A stretch of DNA of 64,000 nt, taken from NCBI GenBank assembly GCA_016713535.1, contig JADJOY010000013.1, forward strand, positions 1 through 64,000. The letters run 5' to 3'. The notes under the pieces are model-generated. The model was not told the DNA's origin, did not search any database, and worked only from the letters and a program-made list of their open reading frames with translations. Source of the DNA: Deltaproteobacteria bacterium (lineage in GTDB: Bacteria; JADJOY01). This document shows positions 57,840 through 64,000 of the stretch, in pieces; position 1 is the stretch's first letter; every line of letters begins with the position of its first letter. Both the position numbers and the translations under genes were made by a program.

Positions 57840-58611
57840 ACTGCGGCACACTTATCGCGGCGAGAATTCCAATTATCGCGATGACCACCAAGAGCTCGAC
57901 GAGGGTGAACTCCCCGGTCGGGTCAATCTTGTTGATCGGATCCAGATTCCCATAGGTGAACCGGTGCAGGGATGGCGGGTCGAATTCATTCCCACCCCGC
58001 GGATCCCTGCTCTCAAACCTCCCCGTCCCCGGATCCATCCACCGGGCCCGCAGGTACGTCATCTCGAGGTTCGGATCCAGCACCTCCCCAAACGCCCGGT
58101 GATTGAAGATCCACCCGGCCGGCTGGTCGCTGTTCAGCACCTCCCCGAACGCCGTGTAGTCGTACGACGCGACCACGGCCCCGGTCGTATCGACAACCTT
58201 TCGGACGTTGTTCTGCCCATCCTTCAATGGGCAGAACACGTTCAAGACCGGGGACTCTCTTCCAGCGGGGATGCTCTCAACCCTGGGGCACAGGATTAGG
58301 CATAAGACATCGAGCCTGCCAATCGTGGCCCCAGCGGTCGTGCGCATCGGGATCATCGCTGCAGCGTGCGGATCGGTGGTCGAAAGGGCGAGACCGAGTG
58401 GCACCGTGCAGAAGGTGGGTGGCACCTACTGCGGGAGGGGAGCTCGAGATCGATAGAGCACGCTTACCACCCGCTCAGCGCTCGCGATCAACAAGGTGGG
58501 TGGCACCGCTTCCCGGGGCTGGAGTCGACGAAGGGAGAAAACGCGCGTCGCCAGACGGCAACGCAGCCGAAACGGAAAGCGAAACGCCGAGTGGCACCAG
58601 CAAAAGGGCAG

Positions 58612-59148
58612 CTATTCCCTGACGGGTGAAAGTCCCCAGAGTCCTCTTCGGTGCTGCATCGCCTGCAACTCCGCGGCCTGGAGACGTTGATCCAATGGGT
58701 TTTGCCTCTCTTCAGGCAAGTGTCTCGCCCAACCTCTTGAGACCATCAGCAGATTCGCGATCCCTTCATCAAAGGTTGCGGCCGTCGGAGGTGGACCTGC
58801 CGGGTCTGCGACCATCACGTATGCAACAAGACATCCGTGAGAATCCCGGTCGTCGGCATTCTTCGCATAGTAGAGAGATATACGCCTCTGTCCGATGATC
58901 AGCCGCAATTCTTCCTGCGCCTGCTGGAAGCCTGTCTCTCCTTGGCTTGGTGCTCTGATACCCGCCAGCCGAACACACTCTCGCAAGCCGTTCATCTCTA
59001 CCTCAATTCGATCGCCGCTGACCACCTGAACAAAGCGAATGTCCATTCGCGTAGAACTCGCGCGCGCCCACACACCACTGGATACACTCATCAGCACGCC
59101 ATAAGCGAGACGAACCCACGGCGAAACCAGACAACGTCTCATCTTCAT
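58612..59148 (-). CDS. Exported staphylococcal-nuclease-like protein lacking an active-site Arg
   Basis: About 178 residues. A signal peptide (VRLAYGVLMSVSSGVWARAS) precedes an SNase (OB-fold) domain: VVSGDRIEVEMNG, VRLAGIRAPSQGE (the Arg and Glu positions kept) and the C-terminal NLLMVSRGWARHLPEE and LQAMQHRRGLWG. In the usual D-x-Y-G-R-L-x-A-Y-V strand it reads DSHGCLVAYV, so the second catalytic Arg is Cys; nuclease activity is doubtful. It lies 64 bp after the Rhs cassette B peptidase tip, as an immunity or companion gene would. GC is visibly lower than in the chromosome. Confidence 0.7.
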   Translation of the reverse strand: MKMRRCLVSPWVRLAYGVLMSVSSGVWARASSTRMDIRFVQVVSGDRIEVEMNGLRECVRLAGIRAPSQGETGFQQAQEELRLIIGQRRISLYYAKNADDRDSHGCLVAYVMVADPAGPPPTAATFDEGIANLLMVSRGWARHLPEERQNPLDQRLQAAELQAMQHRRGLWGLSPVRE

Positions 59149-59212
59149 CAATGCTGAGGCGCCCATTTGTCCCCTGTGACATGAATTAGCAACACAGCCT
59201 CACACTGATATT

Positions 59213-60313
59213 TCATCTAGTCCTATTATGGTCTTTCATCCACAGATACCAGGACGCCTTTTCAGGAGCACTCAACCCAGTGTTCAAAACAACCGCATTC
59301 ATCAGTGCACTTGAGTCCGGAGGATCGGAATGATCGAGACCTCCATTATGGCCGATCTCATGCGCGAGGAATTTCCCGTCGGAGCACGACCCTTCCCCGC
59401 TAACTGCTCCTGCCCGTCCTGGCTGCAAGGCCGCGCCGCATACAGTAAGTCCATTCGAATTCGTGGCCGGATCAATCACCTGATCGGCGAATATATAGGT
59501 TAGCGTTGTATCATCTCCATATTCTGCAGCAATGTCCCACACGTTAGGGTTGCCCGACGGTTCTCCTCGATCGGTGTCAATCACGCGGAACTGTTCGTCT
59601 GCTTCAAGGAATCTTTCTTGTACAAATGTGGCACGTGGGGATGGCGGCTTATTCCACACATCCGTTGCACCATTCATTGTGGATACAAGCTTGCTCCGGT
59701 CCCACGTGGCCGAATTCTTTGGAAGCACTAGCGTCAGAGCTACCCGGGTGTCGTAAGGCACTCCCACCGGATTGCCAATACTCGGCGCAGCCATGGCACT
59801 GCTAGCCAGTATCCCCACTAGCGCAACAGCGACCAGCACAGTCGCGAGAAAGAACTGACCACTAGGGTCGGCGAAGAGTTGCGGACTCGAATTAGCGTAA
59901 CTGTATCGATGGAGTGTGGCTGGACGGGAAACGAGCCCCCCAAACGGATCCCTCGCCGTAAACCTCCCCGTGTTGGGATCCATCCACCGGGCCCGCAGGT
60001 ACGTCATCTCGAAATTGGGGTCGTAGATCTCCCCGAACGCCCGGTGATTGAAGATCCACCCACTCGCCTGATCCTGGTTCAACACCTCCCCGAACGCCGT
60101 GTAGTCATACGACGCGACGATTGCCCCGGTCGTATCCACAACCTTTCGGACGGAATTCTGGCCGTCCTTCAATGGGCAGAACTGTTTCTGCAGCCGGGGC
60201 CTTCTTTCAGCAGAGAGTGTCAACCTCCCGGGGCGCACGAGTACCACTACGACCGCGTCGCCCCTTGTACGTTGCGAGGAGGGTCTCTCTTGGCGGTTAG
60301 CGCCTGGACTCAA
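59213..60313 (-). CDS. Rhs cassette B with metzincin-type peptidase tip
   Basis: 366 codons open. The Rhs core end runs from LKDGQNSVRKVVDTTGAIVA through YLRARWMDPNTGRF to FADPSGQ; a hydrophobic segment (FFLATVLVAVALVGILASSA) follows where cassettes A and C have prepilin-like sequence. The tip (about residues 185-366) carries the full metzincin zinc motif HEIGHNGGLDH (318-328) and a Met-turn in SALMNAV about 10 residues later, the arrangement of active M10/M12-like peptidases. The first 45 codons before the core look non-coding and there is no ribosome site, so this may be a silent displaced tip that needs recombination for expression. The SNase-like gene follows. Confidence 0.8.
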   Translation of the reverse strand: MSPGANRQERPSSQRTRGDAVVVVLVRPGRLTLSAERRPRLQKQFCPLKDGQNSVRKVVDTTGAIVASYDYTAFGEVLNQDQASGWIFNHRAFGEIYDPNFEMTYLRARWMDPNTGRFTARDPFGGLVSRPATLHRYSYANSSPQLFADPSGQFFLATVLVAVALVGILASSAMAAPSIGNPVGVPYDTRVALTLVLPKNSATWDRSKLVSTMNGATDVWNKPPSPRATFVQERFLEADEQFRVIDTDRGEPSGNPNVWDIAAEYGDDTTLTYIFADQVIDPATNSNGLTVCGAALQPGRAGAVSGEGSCSDGKFLAHEIGHNGGLDHSDPPDSSALMNAVVLNTGLSAPEKASWYLWMKDHNRTR

Positions 60314-60388
60314 TGGCCGTCCGTCTCATTAAAACTCTCGTCGCTTGCGGGGCACCCGGTTCCCGCGCGTGTTGTCGCCTCCCATCGG

Positions 60389-61099
60389 TTAGCAAGCGCC
60401 AGATCTTCCTCGACCGCTGCCATAGCGACGTACGGTGGCGACTTCACCGGCGGGCACGAGGATCCATCCTCTAACGAGGTCGAGAGTTCGTCGCGCAGCC
60501 GAAATGCACTCGGATTGGTACAGATAGTTGACGCTTAGCAGATACACCTTTCCGATGGCCTCACAGCAGTCATGATCGCCCCCTCCGGTTGATCCTGCGA
60601 CAGCCAGCCTCAAGGCTGCAGCCGCGATCATGGCGTGGCGTCCACCGCCCCTCGCCGACGCCTCTGCCACCAGCAAAAGCGACTCCACCCCTTCGCCGGC
60701 GAACAAACCAAACTCTCGATCTGCTGCTCCAAAGGCCGCGAGGGCAGCACACTCGGCCCGAGTAGGCGCCTGATCAGCGATCGGCGACTCATCGGCAATC
60801 GACGTAGCAGCGATAGCTTCAGTAGCGACATCGCGAAGCGCCGCCCACGACTCAGACGCGACCTGCGCGCAGCCAAGCTCGCCTAAGGCAGGCCCCGAGG
60901 CTGCCCGCAGCAGAGCCGCGTCCCGGTCCAGACGTTCGAACCCCGGGACGCGTTGAAGGCACATCGGCAGCGCGAAGTTCCTTGCGGATTGACTATCCTG
61001 ACCCTGCCCACTGACGTAGGCACACTCGGGCAAGAGCGTGAGCGTAATTGCCCCCAGAGCAGCCAATCGTCGTCGACCTGATACGAGACATGCTCTCAC
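60389..61099 (-). CDS. Exported protein of unknown family, candidate immunity factor for cassette A
   Basis: 236 residues. A hydrophobic export segment (LAALGAITLTLLPECAYVSG) with a Cys that could be lipidated is followed by an Ala/Glu-rich, mainly helical domain (RTPAECAALAAF-like helices, GVESLLLVAEASARGGGRHA, MIAAAALRLAVAGSTGGGDH) with paired Cys. The start is 6 nt after the stop of the cassette A peptidase tip, the closest tip-partner spacing of the array. No family recognised; the role is inferred from position and export. Confidence 0.55.
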   Translation of the reverse strand: MRACLVSGRRRLAALGAITLTLLPECAYVSGQGQDSQSARNFALPMCLQRVPGFERLDRDAALLRAASGPALGELGCAQVASESWAALRDVATEAIAATSIADESPIADQAPTRAECAALAAFGAADREFGLFAGEGVESLLLVAEASARGGGRHAMIAAAALRLAVAGSTGGGDHDCCEAIGKVYLLSVNYLYQSECISAARRTLDLVRGWILVPAGEVATVRRYGSGRGRSGAC

Positions 61100-61104
61100 C
61101 GCCG

Positions 61105-62093
61105 TTAGTCTCCTACACTCCGGAGATCCTTATAGTCGGCGGAATCCTTCCATCCTCCCTCGTGGAACCACTTCTCCCACGTGCAGGTGCCTACGCAATC
61201 ATGCGCCTTCCTGCTCGTCTCATAATATCCATCCGGTTCCTTACGCATCCTTTCCCGCCACTCGCTCAGTTTGTCGCTGACGCATGGGAGCGACACCTGG
61301 AACGCTTGCTCCTCTGATTTCCAGAAGTCGAAGTTCTCCGGGTAAACGGGACTCTCGCCATCAGGAATCTGTCTCGACCCCTGCTTACAACTCATCCCTG
61401 CCCGCTTCATGTAACGGATGTGATCGTTCTCGTGCTGCAGGTAGCAGGTGCCAAGCTCGCAATGAATCTCCGATACCTGCCTCGTGAAGCAAGGCGATAG
61501 CTCGCCGTTCTTACAGCAGACACCCCCGAGGGGTGCCCCTTGGCTCGCGAGAGGCGCCGGGCGAGATCCGCGGCATGGTTTGCCTTGTCTCGTGTCTGGG
61601 CGAGCGCGGGGATCGGTATCGCAGTGAAAATTGCAGCGACCCCAACCGTAACGAGCATCTGGACCAGAGTGAATTGACCCGTTGGGTCGGCCAGCAGGTT
61701 GGGATCGAGGTGCGCATATGCGTATGGCTGTAGTGACTTGGGATCTTCACGGCGGCCCGCGACCGGATCCCTCGACTCAAACCTCCCCGTACCCGGATCC
61801 ATCCACCGGGCCCGCAGGTACGTCATCCCGAGATCCGGGTCGTGTACCTCCCCAAACGCGCGGTGATGAAACAGCACATCGATCGCGTTCGGGTCCGAGA
61901 GCGTGTTGCCCCACGCGTCGTAGTCGTACGACGCGACCACGGTGCCGGTCGTATCCACAACCTTTCGGACGGAATTCTGGCCGTCCTTCAATGTGCAGCG
62001 TTCGCCCAAAAGGACCACCCTGACTTCAAGGGCGAGCGATTCGTGCGAGGCGAGCACGGCAGGCGCCTGGTCGGGAAGAAACCGGACTGTCAA
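61105..62093 (-). CDS. Rhs cassette A: core end, prepilin-like segment, HExxH tip (frameshift)
   Basis: The core reads LKDGQNSVRKVVDTTGTVVA, AFGEVHDPDLGMTYLRARWM and DPTGQ. A diverged prepilin-type stretch follows: FTLVQMLVTVGVAAIFTAIP then PALAQTRDKANHAADLARR, with the usual basic helix after the hydrophobic part. Near 61520, in a CCCC/GGGGG-rich spot, the frame changes. In the new frame the tip continues GVCCKNGELSPCFTRQVSEI, HCELGTCYLQHENDHIRYM (HExxH at 61434-61420) and ends at 61105 with eight Cys in about 135 residues, suggesting disulphides. The shift may be an indel error or real inactivation. It is upstream-most of the array. Confidence 0.7.
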
Positions 62094-62295
62094 AGACCCC
62101 GGCCGCTCGGACCAGCCCGAGCGGCGTCTGTCGAGGGCGATCCAACATCGAGAGGACGATCGGCGCGACTGGGAACCGCGCCCATTTTGCCGCGCTTACC
62201 GCGGCGGGCGCGGCCGGGCCGGCCTGAGCGAGGAACGTGGGCGGAAGGGGCTGAGCGACGGGGTTCGCGGCTACCCGAAGGGCCGTGAGCGGCGA

Positions 62296-63027
62296 CTAGA
62301 GCATGCCCACGACGCGGTCGATCGCAGCCGCGACGACCCGGACATCCTCGAGCAGATGCTCGATCCTCGACTGGTGAACCCGGCGGTACGGTTCCGAGAC
62401 CTTCTTGGATAGGTCGCGGACGGCTCGCCGCGCCGTCGCTCCGCCTTGCGCCGAATCCACGCCGTGGACGATGCGGTTTCGGTAATCCGGCAACTCGATG
62501 CCGACGCGGTTCCGGAGCGGCACGCCCTGCCCCGGCGTGCAGGCGCCGCTCGCTTCGAGCTCCTGTGCGACCCAGTCGGTGAAGCCGGGGCGGCCGGAGG
62601 CACCTCCATCCCCAGCCGCGTGAGGAGGCTCACGAGCGCGGCCAGCGTCTGTACGCTCGGTGGACGCTGCGCCCTCGAGGACGCGGTCGAGCGTCTTGGT
62701 GGTCGGCTTCACCGCCGCTCCGCCCTGGATCCGCCAGCGCTTTCGGAAGGCTTCCGGATGCTCGTCGATGAACCGAACCGCCGTGTTTCGCGCGAAGGCT
62801 TCCCACGCGGTGACGAGCGAGACGAGGGCGCTCTCGACGAGAACGTCGTCGGCGCCCTGAGCGGCGCGACGCGCGAGGCGTGCCGCCGCTTCGATGGGCT
62901 CACCGTTGCGCTTGAATTCGATCTGGCGCTCGCGCGCCCGGATCGCGTCTTTCACGAGCGAGCGATGGCTCCAGAGGATCTGGATCCGCTCGACCTGCTC
63001 GATGAGCCGATCATACGGCCAGGCCAT
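62296..63027 (-). CDS. HEPN-like protein, possible RNase toxin
   Basis: 243 residues. The helical N-terminal part (VESALVSLVTAWEAFARNTA) resembles RiboL-PSP-HEPN-type proteins. Near the C-terminus YRNRIVHG has the R-x4-H pattern of HEPN ribonuclease sites. The middle (DAGRAREPPHAAGDGGASGR) looks out of frame: the next frame reads TLAALVSLLTRLGMEVPPAA there, so two compensating shifts near 62585-62655 are likely. It follows its partner gene by 8 bp. Abortive-infection or toxin function is inferred. Confidence 0.55.
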   Translation of the reverse strand: MAWPYDRLIEQVERIQILWSHRSLVKDAIRARERQIEFKRNGEPIEAAARLARRAAQGADDVLVESALVSLVTAWEAFARNTAVRFIDEHPEAFRKRWRIQGGAAVKPTTKTLDRVLEGAASTERTDAGRAREPPHAAGDGGASGRPGFTDWVAQELEASGACTPGQGVPLRNRVGIELPDYRNRIVHGVDSAQGGATARRAVRDLSKKVSEPYRRVHQSRIEHLLEDVRVVAAAIDRVVGML

Positions 63028-63035
63028 CGAGCGCT

Positions 63036-63452
63036 TCAGAACGTGATGAGGCGAGGGACGCCGCCGTTGATCTTCTTCACGGTAGCCGGATCGGCCTGGC
63101 CGGACCGAAGGACCAGACCCGAGGCGAGCCCCGCGGGAGTCATCGTCGAGGTGGCCGCGCGGAGCTCGCTGAGCCGCTGACGCAGCTCACCCATCCCGAA
63201 GCGCCCAGCCGGCAGCAGGTCGTAGACGCCGAAGAGTGCGCCGTCCCGCAGCACCGCGATGTCGAAACGCCGGAGCTGGCTGCCGACCGAGAGCTGGCGC
63301 TCGATCCCGGCCCCCCAACGGTGGCCACCGGGGTGCTTCGTCCGGAGGGTCTCCAGCACGATCGGCAGTGCCGCGCGAGCGAGGAAGCTCCGTTCGGCAT
63401 ACTCCGGGCCCTCGATGTCGTCGTGAACGGCCTTGCGAGCTGCGGTTCCCAT
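63036..63452 (-). CDS. Hypothetical partner of the HEPN-like protein
   Basis: 138 residues, alpha/beta. GIERQLSVGSQLRRFDIAVL and LRDGALFGVYDLLPAGRFGM look like strands of a nuclease-type fold, but the E-x-K of PD-(D/E)XK enzymes is not present. It lies 8 bp upstream of the HEPN-like gene on the same strand and 7 bp downstream of the recombinase, so the three may share a transcript. It may be the antitoxin or sensor of the module. Not assigned to a family. Confidence 0.5.
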   Translation of the reverse strand: MGTAARKAVHDDIEGPEYAERSFLARAALPIVLETLRTKHPGGHRWGAGIERQLSVGSQLRRFDIAVLRDGALFGVYDLLPAGRFGMGELRQRLSELRAATSTMTPAGLASGLVLRSGQADPATVKKINGGVPRLITF

Positions 63453-63459
63453 GGTGGGC

Positions 63460-64000
63460 CTACCTTACACCAGCCTCGTGTCGATCGGACTCACTCGGGC
63501 CGTCCCAACCCTGCCGCTCGGACGAGGCCAGCGTCTCCCGAGGATGATACCGCGCGTGCGCGTCCTTGAGCTCGGTGATGGTGAGCTTGAGGTAGGGCTC
63601 GAGTGTGGCCACCGAGCGGTGCCCGAGAAGCTCCTGGACGTGCCGGACGTTGGCACCGGCGCGGAGCATCGACGTGGCGGTGGTGACCCGGAAGACGTGC
63701 GGGGTGATCGTCTTCCGGATCCGCGCGAGCCGCGCGTACTTCCGGACCATCCATTCCACGGCAGTGTTGTCCAGCGCGCGGCCGGTCCGGCTCACGAAGA
63801 GCTGCGGCACGTCGTCCTCGCCCACCAGCTCGGGCCGCGCGTGCGCCAGGTACTCGCGGATCACCTCCACCGCGATCCTCCCGAGCGGCACCACGCGCTG
63901 CCGTCCGCCCTTGGGCCGGGTCACCCTGAGAAAGCCGCCGGCGAGGTCGAGATCGGCCGACCGGATGCCCGTGAGCTCGTTGACGCGAATGCCGGTCGCG
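63460..64000 (-). CDS. Tyrosine recombinase/integrase, 5' end beyond the window
   Basis: The catalytic domain is complete: Arg in ATGIRVNELTGIRSADLDL, Lys region in RVTRPKGGRQRVVPLGRIAV, H-x-x-R in TPHVFRVTTATSMLRAGANV, His in VQELLGHRSVATLEPY and the nucleophile Tyr in LEPYLKLTITELKDAHARYH. The N-terminal core-binding domain lies past position 64000. Relative of XerC/D and phage or island integrases. Its location beside the Rhs array and HEPN module suggests it defines this end of the accessory island; an att site was not found. Confidence 0.9.
   Translation of the reverse strand, partial: ATGIRVNELTGIRSADLDLAGGFLRVTRPKGGRQRVVPLGRIAVEVIREYLAHARPELVGEDDVPQLFVSRTGRALDNTAVEWMVRKYARLARIRKTITPHVFRVTTATSMLRAGANVRHVQELLGHRSVATLEPYLKLTITELKDAHARYHPRETLASSERQGWDGPSESDRHEAGVR

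Larger units (their letters stand above)
56929..58425 (-). pseudogene. Rhs cassette C: Rhs core end, prepilin-like segment, HExxH peptidase tip; split by an IS66-type remnant
   Basis: Reading left from 58236: the core CPLKDGQNNVRKVVDTTG and AFGEVLDPNLEMTYLRARWM, MDPGTGRFESRDP, then DPTGE and the prepilin-like segment FTLVELLVVIAIIGILAAI (to about 57848). The 400-bp insert 57440-57839 then breaks the frame (stop at 57793). Beyond it the tip resumes as PQLIKARDKAVKGKFDEAVD and runs to 56929, with zinc motif LIVHEVAHHVYAE (57087-57070 region) and acidic EEFAESCE. Deleting the insert plus one 8-bp duplicate joins ..AISVPQ to LIKARDKAV in frame. Before insertion it was a complete cassette of about 365 codons. 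There is no obvious ribosome site at its 5' end, as for displaced Rhs tips. Confidence 0.75.
56024..58598. repeat. Recurring GTGGCACC/GTGTCACC boxes around Rhs cassettes
   Basis: Seven same-strand copies lie at 56024, 56261, 56282, 58398, 58419, 58500 and 58591. Two pairs (56261/56282 and 58398/58419) have 21-bp spacing and mark the outer edge of the duplicated block upstream of cassette C and the truncated cassette. They may be remains of recombination or repeat-element ends. Confidence 0.45.

Noticed and set aside
57793-57930. Independent type IV pilin gene
   Set aside because: The prepilin-like segment has no start codon or ribosome site of its own and is in frame with the Rhs core; it is treated as part of the cassette.
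56929-62093. Complete type VI or Tc-toxin-like Rhs effector locus
   Set aside because: Only the last part of the core is repeated; no long YD-repeat gene, VgrG, PAAR or secretion genes are in the window.

Overview
The window is about 64 kb of very GC-rich DNA (roughly 70 % or more by eye over the first 52 kb). It looks like the chromosome of a bacterium from the old 'Deltaproteobacteria' (Myxococcota or a neighbouring phylum). Pointers are a secreted hydrolase with thrombospondin type-3 Ca-binding repeats and a MYXO-CTERM-like tail, lipid-type catabolic genes (enoyl-CoA hydratase, hotdog thioesterase, P450, PAPS sulfotransferase), a KstR-like operator and abundant hairpin repeats at gene ends. 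The taxon is an inference. No rRNA, tRNA or CRISPR array was recognised.

1-52.7 kb is ordinary chromosome in short runs: amidohydrolase, hybrid histidine kinase, thioesterase and enoyl-CoA hydratase (0-5 kb); mutY, a CinA-type protein, an outer-membrane barrel, M1 aminopeptidase, endonuclease/phosphatase, OPT transporter, asparaginase, acetyltransferase and Xaa-Pro aminopeptidase (5-18 kb); SprT-like protein, radical SAM, CBS protein and fumC (18-23 kb); a surface-polysaccharide or envelope group of flippase, Gfo/Idh oxidoreductase, amt and a WecE-like aminotransferase (23-31 kb); four small, mostly membrane, proteins, recR, an SGNH hydrolase, a phospholipase C-like protein, a TolC-like protein, a sterol-desaturase-family protein, a ChbG/HpnK deacetylase and an M2/M3 peptidase (31-41.5 kb); an NCS2 permease beside a 2.4-kb array of about 25 copies of a 97-bp repeat (43-46.8 kb); and P450/TetR/propeller/sulfotransferase/phosphoesterase genes (46.8-52.7 kb).

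52.7-64 kb is an accessory island. It holds toxin-antitoxin-like remnants, an IS3-family element, an AT-richer array of Rhs C-terminal cassettes, a HEPN-like two-gene module and, at the window edge, a tyrosine recombinase. Three Rhs cassettes, all on the minus strand, repeat the same short Rhs core end. Each then runs through a hydrophobic segment that in two cases is plainly prepilin-like, and ends in a different domain with an HExxH zinc-metallopeptidase motif. Each is followed at once by a different small exported or membrane-anchored protein, a candidate immunity factor. One cassette is split by a 400-bp IS66-type remnant whose removal, with one 8-bp target duplication, restores the frame exactly. 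This Rhs/prepilin/metallopeptidase arrangement is the most interesting feature of the window.

At least eight otherwise well-conserved chromosomal genes carry single-base frame disruptions, often at homopolymers. This suggests uncorrected indel errors in the assembly rather than mass pseudogenisation, so gene integrity should be read with that in mind.
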